A stretch of 57,660 nt of DNA from Candidatus Liminaster caballi (GTDB lineage Bacteria > Bacteroidota > Bacteroidia > Bacteroidales > UBA3663). The stretch is from the NCBI GenBank assembly GCA_018065085.1, contig JAGHUA010000029.1, positions 1 to 57,660 of the forward strand, read 5' to 3'. The notes under the pieces are model-generated. The model saw nothing but the letters and a program-made list of their open reading frames with translations, made no database searches and was not told the DNA's origin. Shown here piece after piece: positions 25,199 to 34,341 of this stretch; the stretch's first letter is position 1, and every line of letters starts with the position of its first letter. The position numbers were made by a program, and so were the translations under genes.

Positions 25199-28100
25199 TT
25201 AGAACTTCACGCTTGCACCAAACTGCCATGTGATGGTTGAAGGACCATCCTGCTTGTTGGTAGCACCTGCCCATTCAGGATCGAAGCCCTTGTAGTCGGT
25301 GAAGACGAATGGGTTGGTAACGGTAGCATAGAGACGGAGCTTAGACAAACCGATGTGGTTGAGCACCTTCTTGCTGAATGTATAACCGAGGGTAATGTTC
25401 TTAACCTTGACGAACGAAGCATCTGTAAGCTTGTTGGTGTCGCTGGTCCACTGTGAAGAACCTACACCACCATTAGCTGCACCATTGTTAGGGAATGGAT
25501 AAGAACCATAGTGAGTCTGCTTCTGATATACAGGATTGATGTATGTACCGTCAGCATTTACGCCATCGCAGTCGATGAGTGTACCTGCTGGGATATAGTA
25601 GTCAACCTGGAGGTGGTTACGGCCACGGTCGCCCCAGTTGAGATACTCGTCATAGAAGTTAGAAGATACGGTGAACTTCTGCTTAGCATAAACCGATACA
25701 GAGAGATCCCACTGCTTGTAGCTGAGGTTAGAGGTGAAACTGCCTGTCCACTTAGGATCTGAGCTGTACACCTTCTTGTCTTCATCGTTGAACTTACCAT
25801 CGCCGTTCACGTCGCGGATGATAGCGTTACCTTCAGTCCAGCCGTAGCACTCATAGTAGTAGTCGCACTGGCGAACCTTCTGGCCAGGAGTGAAACCATG
25901 CTCGGTTGCGATAGGCTTGTTAGGTACGGTCATCTCGCGATCGCTCACGATACCGTCCCAGATGAAGGTATAAACGTTGTTGATAGGACGACCGATGAAG
26001 AGGTTGTCGCCTGGCATATCCATACCTGTACCGTTGATCTCCTTAACCTTGTTCTTGTTGGCAGAGAAGTTGAATGTGGTAGTCCAGTGCCAGTTGCGGC
26101 CATCGATGTTAACTGTGGTGAGAGATACCTCGACACCACGGTTCTGAACTGTACCTACGTTTGTCTTCATCTCCTTGACAGCGCCATTTACGAGACCTGC
26201 CTCAAGAGGGAGCTTAACAGGATAGAGAAGATCGACAGCCTCCTTGTTATAAACATCGAGTGTACCGGTGATGCGGTTGTTGAGGAAACCGAAGTCGAAA
26301 CCTGCGTTGTACTCGGTAGAAGACTCCCAAGTAAGGTTGCGGTCAACAACACCATTTGGCCAAGCGCCAGTGTAGTGGTAGCCACCGAATGGATAGTAGT
26401 GACCAGTGGCAACAGTCTGCTGTGTAGCATAGTTGCCGATACCGTCGTTGTTACCAGTCACACCGTAAGAGAGACGGAGCTTGAGGTTAGAGAGCCAGTC
26501 AGAAGTGTTGGCCATGAAGCTCTCGTCAGAGATACGCCATGCAGCAGCTACTGATGGGAATGAACCCCAACGGTGACCGTCGGCGAACTTAGAAGAACCA
26601 TCCCAACGTACGGTACCTGTGAGCATGTAACGACCCTTATAAGAATAGTTCGCACGCAAAGCCCAAGAGATCATCGAGCTCTCTGAGTAGCTTGAAGAGT
26701 AGTCGCCTGTGGTCTTGTCAGAAGCAGAACCGACGTTGTACCAGAGTGAGCCTGGGAGAACGCGGCGTGATGTTACGCTAAGTTTCTCGCTGTTGCCAGC
26801 GGTAACTTCGTTAAGGGCGAGAATGTCAGCGTTGTGACCGCCCTTGAATGACTTGCTATAGTTAACCTGGTTGGTCCATGTCCAGTTGAATGAACGGTGC
26901 TGAGTGTTGACTGCACGGCTGCCATCGCCATCTGGCTCATAACCCTTAACGTAGGCACTCTCATCGTTGAATGTACCCTCACGGTAGGTTGAGAAACTTG
27001 GAGCGAATGTGGTCTTGAGTGAGAGACCGTCCATTGGCTTAATCTGGAGATATACGTTACCAAGCATACGCCATGTCTGCTTGTTCTTTGTCTGATTCTC
27101 AAAGAGAAGGAGTGGGTTTGGCTGGTCAGAGAACTGGAAACCGTTGTCTGAGCCCATTGCCTCATAGTTACCTGGCTTCTCGTTGCGTACGCCATCAGCA
27201 TTGTAAGGAACCATGAATGGGTTCATACGATATGCATACTGCACGGCATTGTCGTCAGCATAGTCGTTCTCCTGACGGGCGAGGTTGAAGTTGAAACCGC
27301 CAGTCACATACTTAGAGATCTTAGCGTCAACAGAACCCTTGAAGTTTATGCGGCTCTGCTTATCGTCCTCATAGATACCCTGCTCGCTGTTGTAGCCGAG
27401 ACCCATGTGATAGCTTACGTCACCGCCACCTGCTGTACCGCTGACAGCGAGATAGTGGTTCTGCTGGTAACCGTTGCTAGTAACGGCATCCGGCCAATCG
27501 TATGTTTCGCCAGCCTTAAGACGCTGCTTAAGAACAGAGTAGCCGCCTGCCTCAGAGTCATCGCTCTTCCAGAGACCCATCTGCTGGAATGTGCCCATCT
27601 GATAAGTTGGCTGACCGCTGCGTGCATTAGCAGCACCACCCTCAGCGTATGTGAGGAACTTGAGGAAACGGTAGTTGTAGAACTCCTGGCCATCCATGAA
27701 GTCTGGCATGCGTGCTACGTTGGTGATACCATAGTAACCATCGTAGCTGATAGAAGCCTTAGACTCCTGCTTGTTGACACCCGAACCGCTCTTGGTTGTG
27801 ATCATTACAACACCAGCGGTAGCGCGGCTACCATAGATAGCTGTAGAAGAAGCGTCCTTGAGAACGTCGATACGCTCGATGTCCTGTGGGTTGAGGAAGT
27901 CCATATCATCGCAGATAACACCGTCGATAACATAGATTGGGTGTGTGTCAGAGTTGGTAGAAGACTTACCACGGATCTCGATAGCGAAACCGCCACCTGC
28001 ACGACCAGAAGACTGGGTAATGTTAACGCCAGGAACAGAACCCTGGAGGTTAGCCATTACAGAAGGAGCACCCTTGGCATTGAGTTTATCGGTAGAAACC

Positions 28101-28483
28101 GAAGAAACAGAACCGGTGAGGTCAGACTTCTTCATTGTGCCGTAACCAACTACGACAACGTCTTCGAGAGTAACCTGATCCTCGACCATCTGCATGTCGA
28201 TTTTTGACTGGTTACCTACGGCAGCCTCCTTAGAGGTGTAGCCGATGTAAGAGAACACAAGAACATCAGATGCTTTCACATCGTGAAGAACATAGTTACC
28301 ATCGAAATCGGTAATTGATCCGTTGGTAGTTCCTTTCACTGAGACATTAACGCCAATCATTGGGTCACCGAAATCGTCAGTAACGACACCGGCCACCGTC
28401 TGAGTCTGAGCTAATGCCACAACACAAAGCATGCCCAACACGAGTGTTGAGAAAGCTTTTCTTGCCAAATCTTTAAGATTCAT
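25199..28483 (-). CDS. SusC/RagA-family TonB-linked outer-membrane transporter
   Basis: 1094 residues. Signal peptide (ends ALA-QTQ), carboxypeptidase-like regulatory domain (about 28-105, DDFGDPMIGVNVSVKGT), plug domain with the SusC signature (IYVIDGVICDDMDFLNPQDI and DASSTAIYGSRATAGVVMIT), then a 22-strand barrel ending WQFGASVKF with a terminal Phe. It imports a nutrient passed on by SusD, powered by TonB. It is preceded by a promoter at 28597-28628 and a leader of about 110 nt. No anti-sigma or hybrid two-component regulator is adjacent. Confidence 0.95.
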   Translation of the reverse strand: MNLKDLARKAFSTLVLGMLCVVALAQTQTVAGVVTDDFGDPMIGVNVSVKGTTNGSITDFDGNYVLHDVKASDVLVFSYIGYTSKEAAVGNQSKIDMQMVEDQVTLEDVVVVGYGTMKKSDLTGSVSSVSTDKLNAKGAPSVMANLQGSVPGVNITQSSGRAGGGFAIEIRGKSSTNSDTHPIYVIDGVICDDMDFLNPQDIERIDVLKDASSTAIYGSRATAGVVMITTKSGSGVNKQESKASISYDGYYGITNVARMPDFMDGQEFYNYRFLKFLTYAEGGAANARSGQPTYQMGTFQQMGLWKSDDSEAGGYSVLKQRLKAGETYDWPDAVTSNGYQQNHYLAVSGTAGGGDVSYHMGLGYNSEQGIYEDDKQSRINFKGSVDAKISKYVTGGFNFNLARQENDYADDNAVQYAYRMNPFMVPYNADGVRNEKPGNYEAMGSDNGFQFSDQPNPLLLFENQTKNKQTWRMLGNVYLQIKPMDGLSLKTTFAPSFSTYREGTFNDESAYVKGYEPDGDGSRAVNTQHRSFNWTWTNQVNYSKSFKGGHNADILALNEVTAGNSEKLSVTSRRVLPGSLWYNVGSASDKTTGDYSSSYSESSMISWALRANYSYKGRYMLTGTVRWDGSSKFADGHRWGSFPSVAAAWRISDESFMANTSDWLSNLKLRLSYGVTGNNDGIGNYATQQTVATGHYYPFGGYHYTGAWPNGVVDRNLTWESSTEYNAGFDFGFLNNRITGTLDVYNKEAVDLLYPVKLPLEAGLVNGAVKEMKTNVGTVQNRGVEVSLTTVNIDGRNWHWTTTFNFSANKNKVKEINGTGMDMPGDNLFIGRPINNVYTFIWDGIVSDREMTVPNKPIATEHGFTPGQKVRQCDYYYECYGWTEGNAIIRDVNGDGKFNDEDKKVYSSDPKWTGSFTSNLSYKQWDLSVSVYAKQKFTVSSNFYDEYLNWGDRGRNHLQVDYYIPAGTLIDCDGVNADGTYINPVYQKQTHYGSYPFPNNGAANGGVGSSQWTSDTNKLTDASFVKVKNITLGYTFSKKVLNHIGLSKLRLYATVTNPFVFTDYKGFDPEWAGATNKQDGPSTITWQFGASVKF

Positions 28484-28596
28484 AAAGTGTGTATTAGGTT
28501 AGTTTGTTAATATTATATTCGTGTTCAGTATAAGACCGCACCTACAATTAATGGTTGTTTGTACAATCGATGATAAAAGGCACAATTTATCGGGTG

Positions 28597-28628
28597 CAAA
28601 GGAACTGAGAATCTTTTAAAAAAACAAA
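28597..28628 (-). promoter_or_regulatory. Probable promoter of the SusC/SusD locus
   Basis: On the minus strand TTTG (28625-28628), a 20-bp spacer and TTCCTTTG (28597-28604). The -7 box differs from TAnnTTTG by one base. It leaves an AT-rich leader of roughly 110 nt before the ATG at 28483. Confidence 0.65.
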
Positions 28629-28728
28629 TAAAACGCTAAAAAAAATCAAAAATAGGGCGTTTTTTAACAGAAACACTCTATTTTTTGGTTATCTAATGGC
28701 AATTTTTAATAAAAAAGTGCTAATTTTA

Positions 28729-29442
28729 TTAAGCAAAGATTGCAACTGCGCCACTTATTGCCATATAGATGTAAATTATCGTCCTAAGTACATTAAGGGG
28801 TATGCGGTCGAACACCTTACTGCCAAGCCATGTGCCGAGTAGTACAGCGGGCACTCCGACGCACCATGCCTTACCCACATCGGCCGTCAGATAACCCTCG
28901 CCGGCACGGAATACGGTCATCATCAGATTACCCACAAGGAAATAGCATTGAGTCAGGGCAATGTAACCCTCCTTGGTGCCTGTGCAAGCCAGGAAATAAA
29001 GCACGGCCGGCGGTCCTTGCATGCCGAACAGTCCTCCCATGACTCCGCTCAGTGTGCCCATTGCCACCTGAACAGGAATGGAAGGCCTCACCCTGATGTG
29101 ACGGCTGAAGAACATAAACCACACGGCTGCCAATATGAGCATCACGCCCAACATACGCTTTAAAACAATATCTCCTGCCGACGAGACGAACTTCACGCTC
29201 ACGTACGATACTATTATAAATGTAAACAATATGGGCCAAAGCCTGCGCCACGAGATATGGCTATGCATCTTCCATACGATGAGTATGGACGTGACTGCCG
29301 CCAGCAAACCGCTCAATGCCGTCGCTTCGCCGTAACTCGGCATCAGATACGGCAATATGGTCATGATGAAGATGCCGAACCCAAAACCCGACACGCGCTG
29401 CACAAACGCAGCTCCGATGCAGAAAAGTATGAGCAGAATCAT
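28729..29442 (-). CDS. TauE/SafE-family anion permease
   Basis: 237 residues, almost all membrane helices (about eight). Family features are the N-terminal GFGFGIFIMTILPYLMP segment, the central GTLSGVMGGLFGMQGPPAVL repeat and the C-terminal LLGTWLGSKVFDRIP. Family members export sulfite, sulfoacetate or other organosulfur anions, and here the substrate is unknown. It is a single gene flanked by its own promoter region, which contains a 14-bp perfect palindrome (29482-29495). Confidence 0.9.
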   Translation of the reverse strand: MILLILFCIGAAFVQRVSGFGFGIFIMTILPYLMPSYGEATALSGLLAAVTSILIVWKMHSHISWRRLWPILFTFIIVSYVSVKFVSSAGDIVLKRMLGVMLILAAVWFMFFSRHIRVRPSIPVQVAMGTLSGVMGGLFGMQGPPAVLYFLACTGTKEGYIALTQCYFLVGNLMMTVFRAGEGYLTADVGKAWCVGVPAVLLGTWLGSKVFDRIPLNVLRTIIYIYMAISGAVAIFA

Positions 29443-29481
29443 AGTTTAGAATCCAAAGAACCGTTTTTTATACTAATTTTA

Positions 29482-29495
29482 TCTTTTATAAAAGA
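29482..29495. promoter_or_regulatory. Perfect 14-bp palindrome, possible operator
   Basis: TCTTTTATAAAAGA is its own reverse complement. It lies 40 bp upstream of the TauE/SafE start. A half-copy TTATAAAAGA recurs at 29527-29536. This is the pattern of a dimeric repressor site. The regulator is unknown. Confidence 0.45.
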
Positions 29496-29546
29496 CAAAA
29501 ACAAGGAAAATCTATGTTTTATCCATTATAAAAGATGAATCCGCTA

Positions 29547-30704
29547 CTACTCCCTATGCAATATATAGCGGAGATTGCTGTCAGGAACCTCATCTTCCCT
29601 TATGTATGTCTTATAACCGTCATGACTGATTGACACAGCCTTTGCCTCCGACTGATCAGCGACATCGAAAACGACTTTGAAATGTCCTTCGGCATCAGTG
29701 CTTGATGCTTGATTGCCTATAGTGACAACGGCATCTGCAAGCGGCAGCAATTCGTCATCAGATCCGAGGCAATAGACGATTCCTGCAAATTCGGCGAACG
29801 TATTGTCTCGTTTTATGTTCAATACCACCGACTGACTAATGCCTGCCGTAACATCGATTTCCGATTCGCATGAGACATAGAATCTGTCGGCATTGAACGA
29901 TACAGGCAATTTGCCCATACGACAATAACCTGGCAGCTTGGCAGTATGAACCGTGGTGTCCATTGATGTGACAGAGTATTCATTGCCACCGACCGACAGG
30001 ACAGCCGTATTCATCTCCGGAAGATTTGACGACTCGCCCTTGATGGTGACGGAAAGGTTCACAGGAATCATGAACCAATAGATTAACGCCAGACAAATCA
30101 ACGACAGGGAAGCGACAGCCATCATCATGCGTCGAACCTCACGCTTGCGACGTTTCCACAGAGTGTCGAAATCGACACCCAGCATACGGCTGACCACTCG
30201 GATGAATGCCTTCTGTCTGTCAGAACTCCCATCGTCATTCACAGCAATGCCAAGAAGGCTCTCCTGTGGATGTTCGATGTTCCACTGACGCAAAGCCTTC
30301 GGGAAACACTCTCCCATAATCGGGACGGATGCCGCCTCTGCGCTTACATAATTTTGAGGTTCGCCATCGACGATGAATGGGATGATGTATTCCAGACGAC
30401 CCATCTCGATGAATGCCTTCACCTCATCGCTCACCCAATCGGAGTGCGCCGAATTAGGCGAACAAATCACAATTAGGAATTTCGAAGCCTCAAGCCTTTT
30501 GCGCAACTCTGCGCCCAGTATGCCGGCATTGAGTTCATCACGGTCGCGAAACACAGGACGGATGAAGCGCGAATCGTCAAACTCGTTGTGAATCTCCGAT
30601 GGCAGACGATACCACTCCAACTTGCGGCGCAGCCATTTCGCCCATTGCACATCGCGATGGTTATATGATATGAAGGCGAAATTATGTATTTTGTTCGTTG
30701 CCAT
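29547..30704 (-). CDS. TIR-domain membrane protein with C-terminal beta domain
   Basis: 385 residues. Residues 7-150 form a bacterial TIR domain (FAFISYNHRDVQWAKWLRR, FRDRDEL, FLIVICSPNSAHSDW). Glu94 in SDEVKAF is at the place of the NADase catalytic Glu. Residues 193-214 are a single membrane helix preceded by a basic stretch (WKRRKREVRR), so the TIR is cytoplasmic. The outside part (215-385) is beta-rich with a carboxypeptidase-regulatory-like end (GNQASSTDAEGHFKVVFDV). Its ATG overlaps the TAA of the upstream TPR gene by one base, so they are co-translated. TIR proteins of this type occur in defence and signalling. Activity is inferred. Confidence 0.85.
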   Translation of the reverse strand: MATNKIHNFAFISYNHRDVQWAKWLRRKLEWYRLPSEIHNEFDDSRFIRPVFRDRDELNAGILGAELRKRLEASKFLIVICSPNSAHSDWVSDEVKAFIEMGRLEYIIPFIVDGEPQNYVSAEAASVPIMGECFPKALRQWNIEHPQESLLGIAVNDDGSSDRQKAFIRVVSRMLGVDFDTLWKRRKREVRRMMMAVASLSLICLALIYWFMIPVNLSVTIKGESSNLPEMNTAVLSVGGNEYSVTSMDTTVHTAKLPGYCRMGKLPVSFNADRFYVSCESEIDVTAGISQSVVLNIKRDNTFAEFAGIVYCLGSDDELLPLADAVVTIGNQASSTDAEGHFKVVFDVADQSEAKAVSISHDGYKTYIREDEVPDSNLRYILHRE

Positions 30705-32839
30705 TATTGCGGTTGTTCAATAAGTTTCTCTTCGATAAGACGCACATAAAAATCAATCGTTGCATTCAGCTTAAAGTAATTCGGATCGTCGGCAATAATC
30801 TGGTTATAGATCTCCAACGCCTTATCTTTTTCGCCATCTGTGAGATAAAGCAAACCCTTGAAACTCAACACTGCCATCAAGAGCAAATGATCATCGAGAG
30901 TAACCGTAGTGTAGTCCTTATACATGTCATACGACAGCCCGATATACTCATGGGCTTCTGCCGACTTGCCCAATTTGAGCTGAACAAGGCCAATGTTGGC
31001 AAGCAGACGCACATATTGATTGATGCTGAGTTTTGGATTCTGTTCGTACATTCGCCTACACAGCGGAAGCACCTTCATATACCCACTGAGACTCTTTTCA
31101 TAATTGCCTGCCACCAGATTAAGATATGAAAGGTTATTGACATTATCAATACAAAAAGACATGTAAGAATCTTCAGATTTCTGTAACAGAATTTCATTTT
31201 CACCGTCTGCCATCTCCATATACTGTATGGCTTTATCGATCATGCCGCAATAAAAATAGTTTTGACCGGCACTATGGCAGGAAACCACATAAGAGTCACG
31301 ATATGCATCGGGATTATATTCAAACAGCTCGCGTGACAGTTCCACGGCGCGCATCAATAGCCTATCGGCTTCATCCACGCCAACACCGGAATAAATAAGG
31401 GCATTGGCTAAAATATTGCACGAACTCACTATAACCTGTTTGTTGGAAGGGCTTTCGTTGAGTGCAAGTGCCTCCTCTTCCAAAGGAAGAAGCTGACGCA
31501 AGATTTCAATAGCCTTGTCAAATGCCATGATTTCAGTATAAACTAACGACAAATTGTTGCATGTCTTGATATAGGTATCTCGGCATTTGTCTTTGTCATC
31601 TTCATACATTGTTCTGATCTGTCCGATGGCTTCAACGCCAAGAGTTTCAGCCTCGTCAAATCGGCGCAAATCGAGCAAAAGCTTCATGTACACATTCTTA
31701 CATTGTACAGACAGCAAAGAAACGGTCGACGGCTCATGATCAGCAATTTCTTCAATCAATTCGAATGCGCGAAGCATGTAGGTCTCAGCCTTGTCATACT
31801 GTTTTAGAAAAGTGTACAAGATACACATGTCATGGCATATCTGCGCAAACTCAAATCGTTTGTCCAGATTCTCACCAGCAAGGTCGGAATAGCGCCGGTA
31901 AACTATCTCGTAGTATTTTTCTGCCAGTTTGTAATCTCTCTGATCGAACAGAAACTGAGCGCAGCCTGCCACAACCTCCAACATAGTGGTGTCCTGGTCG
32001 GCACATGCAATAAGATTGTTCTTAACTCGGGCAAAATTCTCTTCACCGCCAAGCATGATGAGAAGGTTGTTCTTATTTTTTACCTGTCGATAAATATCAA
32101 GACGTTCGTTCTCTGACTTTTCGATTACTTTCTGAAGTTTTTTGATGCCCTCATTGGCAACCTGTATTTTCTCGACAGCCGTGGCATATTTATCCTCAAG
32201 ATCCAACGCTTCGTAGGCAGCAATTGCCTCATCAATCCTGCCTGCCTGCACCATCTCGATGATTTTCTGTTCTTTCTTCGAGATGGTTTCAAGGTCAATA
32301 CGGGCAAAGTGATCGATATAAGTATCAAGATTCTCTATCTGCTCGTCAAAACGGTTTTGCAGCTCTCTCAGCTTCTGGTCATATTGCGCCTGCTGGATCT
32401 TGCCCTGTTTGAGCAAGTCGGCAAGCCGCTCCTCCTCTTTCCTATGCTGCTCGGCATAGCTCTGGCTTGCCATGGCATTGTACTGGTCTTTGAGCGCCTT
32501 GAATTCGGAACTCTTGCACAACACGACGTTAAACTCGCTGCCATCGTTGGCAATGCGCCACGCCTCTATCGCCTCTTTGTTAAAAACCTCATAGCCTTCC
32601 TTCTCTATCTTGCGTACGTCAACCTTGTCACCAGGTTTGAGTGTACGGAAGTTAAGCACAAAACGGCCATTATTGTCTGAGATATTACTGCCGGCATTAG
32701 AGATTATAAGCTCTACTCCCGACAAAGCGGTTTTCTTCTTCGCATTATTATACTCTTTCACGATTCCGTTCTGCGTGCTCTGGGCAAACAGCGAACAGAA
32801 TGAACATACCACGGTGATGACAGACAGAAAATACTTCAT
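30704..32839 (-). CDS. Exported TPR-repeat protein paired with the TIR protein
   Basis: 711 residues with a signal peptide (ends LFA-QST). Residues about 22-110 resemble a carboxypeptidase-regulatory-like beta domain (SGVELIISNAGSNISDNNGR). Residues about 115-260 are a long charged coiled coil. Residues about 280-700 are about eight TPR units (LAEKYYEIVYRRYSDLAGE, KAETYMLRAFELIEEIAD, KALEIYNQIIADDPNYFK). The export signal places the TPR array in the periplasm, on the same side as the beta domain of the TIR protein. One-base overlap and a shared promoter support a two-component system. Function unknown. Confidence 0.85.
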   Translation of the reverse strand: MKYFLSVITVVCSFCSLFAQSTQNGIVKEYNNAKKKTALSGVELIISNAGSNISDNNGRFVLNFRTLKPGDKVDVRKIEKEGYEVFNKEAIEAWRIANDGSEFNVVLCKSSEFKALKDQYNAMASQSYAEQHRKEEERLADLLKQGKIQQAQYDQKLRELQNRFDEQIENLDTYIDHFARIDLETISKKEQKIIEMVQAGRIDEAIAAYEALDLEDKYATAVEKIQVANEGIKKLQKVIEKSENERLDIYRQVKNKNNLLIMLGGEENFARVKNNLIACADQDTTMLEVVAGCAQFLFDQRDYKLAEKYYEIVYRRYSDLAGENLDKRFEFAQICHDMCILYTFLKQYDKAETYMLRAFELIEEIADHEPSTVSLLSVQCKNVYMKLLLDLRRFDEAETLGVEAIGQIRTMYEDDKDKCRDTYIKTCNNLSLVYTEIMAFDKAIEILRQLLPLEEEALALNESPSNKQVIVSSCNILANALIYSGVGVDEADRLLMRAVELSRELFEYNPDAYRDSYVVSCHSAGQNYFYCGMIDKAIQYMEMADGENEILLQKSEDSYMSFCIDNVNNLSYLNLVAGNYEKSLSGYMKVLPLCRRMYEQNPKLSINQYVRLLANIGLVQLKLGKSAEAHEYIGLSYDMYKDYTTVTLDDHLLLMAVLSFKGLLYLTDGEKDKALEIYNQIIADDPNYFKLNATIDFYVRLIEEKLIEQPQ

Positions 32840-32911
32840 ATTCTTATAGAACTATTATATTATGACTCAAATAGACGCGTCCTCTTAGATCTCAATTACG
32901 GTTTAACGCGG

Positions 32912-32942
32912 CAAAGATACGTAAAAATTCTTTTACAACAAA
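32912..32942 (-). promoter_or_regulatory. Bacteroidota-type promoter of the TPR-TIR operon
   Basis: On the minus strand TTTG (32939-32942), a 19-bp spacer and TATCTTTG (32912-32919). Its -33 box lies only 26 bp from the first unit of the 42-bp minisatellite. Confidence 0.75.
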
Positions 32943-32968
32943 GAGTAACGTCAAAAAATCGTTCGTTT

Positions 32969-33500
32969 GGACTTCCGAACTCTTGGGAAATGCTAACAAA
33001 ACTTTTGTTTGGATTTCTGAACTGTTGGGAAATGCTGGCGAAACTTTCTTTGGGACTTCCTAAGTCTTGGGAAATGCTAACGAAAGTTTCTTTGAGATTT
33101 CCGAACTATTGGGAAGTGCTAGCAAAAGTTTCTTTAGGACTTCCGAAGTCTTGGGAAATGCTGGCAAAACTTTCTTTAGGACTTCCGAAGTCTTGGGAAA
33201 TGCTGCCGAAAGTTTATTTTGGATTTCTAGGTTTCTGGAAATGCTCGGAACATTGTTCTGGGAACTTCCTAACTCTTAGGAAATGCTGAGAACATTGTTC
33301 TGACGACTTCTAGGTTTCTGGAAATGCCGGGAACATTGTTCCGGGGACTTCCTAACTCTTAGGAAATGCTGAGAACATTGTTCTGACGACTTCTATGTTT
33401 CTGGAAATGCCGGGAACATTGTTCTGGGGACTTCCTAACTCTTGGGAAATGCTCAGAACCATTTTTTTGCTCTTCCTAAGTCTTGGGAAGTGATTTTGCT
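32969..33500. repeat. 42-bp minisatellite, 13 units with an 83-bp higher-order phase
   Basis: Units start at 32969, 33011, 33053, 33095, 33137, 33179, 33221, 33262, 33304, 33345, 33387, 33428 and 33470 (the last is truncated). The first six steps are exactly 42 bp. From 33221 the array alternates 41- and 42-bp units, giving three copies of an 83-bp dimer. The core is GGACTTCCTAAGTCTTGGGA then AATGCT. Because 42 is a multiple of three, open frames encode 14-residue repeats (GLPKSWEMLAKLSL, or FFRTSEVLGNAGKT), but no signal or start context supports a gene. It fills the gene-free 32943-33521 region between two minus-strand operons. Confidence 0.9.
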
Positions 33501-33521
33501 TTATTTTTAAGCATTTCCAAA

Positions 33522-34292
33522 CTAAACCTTAACAACATCGACAACGTGGCTGCCTGCTCCGATAAGGTCGGAACGCTCGGAAATGACTTTCTGATATTCG
33601 ATGAAATGCTGGAAAGTCTCATCGGACATCTGGTTGAGACGCGTGCGCATGTAATCTGCAGCTCCATCGGGCGAGAAGATGGTGACACGTTGCAATCCAG
33701 CGGCAGCATTGAGACGGTCAACATCTTCAAGGCGAAGGTAATCGTAGAGTTCGCCATCCTGCACCTGCACATGGAAGTTGCCATCGACCACGCCACGCGC
33801 AAGCAGATCGCCAATCCTGTCCTCGTCGAAACAATAGGAAAGAATGCTGTATTCGTTCATCAGATAAGCCACAAAAATCACTCCCCCAGGCTTAGTGACT
33901 CGCTTTGCTTCACGGAGAGCCTTGAGTTTCTCGTCATCGCCGATAAGATGATAGAGAGGACCGAGCAGCAAGGTCACATCGGCTGTCGCATCGGGAATAA
34001 ACGAGAGGTTGCGGGCATCGCCCTGAACGACGTCAGCCGCAGGTTCTCGTTTGAGAAAAACCTCGATGTTGCGACGCACAAGTTCAATGGCCTTTACGGC
34101 ATAGCCTTCAGACATGAGTGCCGAGGTGTAGCGTCCGGTGCCAGCACCTATGTCGAGCAACTGCTGACCCGGCTGCAGGAAACGATGAAGATGATGCATG
34201 GTGGTTTGAAATTCCACTATGCCATGCCTGCGCAGAAGGCGAAGGTCTTCGGGGTGCTTGTTATAATGCTTCTCGATGTTGGAAAGTGCCAT
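33522..34292 (-). CDS. Class I SAM-dependent methyltransferase
   Basis: 256 residues. SAM-binding motif I is QQLLDIGAGTGRYTSAL, motif II region DVVQGDARNLSF and motif III VTLLLGPLYHLI. These are followed by a proline-containing KRVTKPGGVIFVAYL strand. The length fits small-molecule or rRNA methyltransferases of the UbiE-like type, and the substrate cannot be read. It is the last gene of the ybeY-mnmG-apt-uvrC run, 49 bp after uvrC, with a GGGTTAA microsatellite in its leader. The minisatellite begins just past its stop. Confidence 0.9.
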   Translation of the reverse strand: MALSNIEKHYNKHPEDLRLLRRHGIVEFQTTMHHLHRFLQPGQQLLDIGAGTGRYTSALMSEGYAVKAIELVRRNIEVFLKREPAADVVQGDARNLSFIPDATADVTLLLGPLYHLIGDDEKLKALREAKRVTKPGGVIFVAYLMNEYSILSYCFDEDRIGDLLARGVVDGNFHVQVQDGELYDYLRLEDVDRLNAAAGLQRVTIFSPDGAADYMRTRLNQMSDETFQHFIEYQKVISERSDLIGAGSHVVDVVKV

Positions 34293-34297
34293 CTGAA

Positions 34298-34339
34298 GGT
34301 TGAGGGTTAAGGGTTAAAGGTTAAGGGTTGAGGGTTAAA
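34298..34339. repeat. GGGTTAA microsatellite in the methyltransferase leader
   Basis: About six degenerate copies of a heptamer (GGGTTAA/GGGTTGA) fill the gap between the uvrC stop and the methyltransferase start. They resemble telomere sequence by chance. Slipped-strand length change here could alter translation of the methyltransferase, which is inference. Confidence 0.65.
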
Positions 34340-34341
34340 TA

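Noticed and set aside
32990..33289. 99-codon repeat protein within the minisatellite
   Set aside because: Two frames are open at once because the unit is a multiple of three. No promoter, signal or start context supports a gene.
32969..33500. CRISPR array
   Set aside because: Units are contiguous, degenerate and without spacers, and no cas gene is nearby.
34298..34339. Telomere-like repeat
   Set aside because: A bacterial chromosome leader with degenerate GGGTTAA. The likeness is coincidental.
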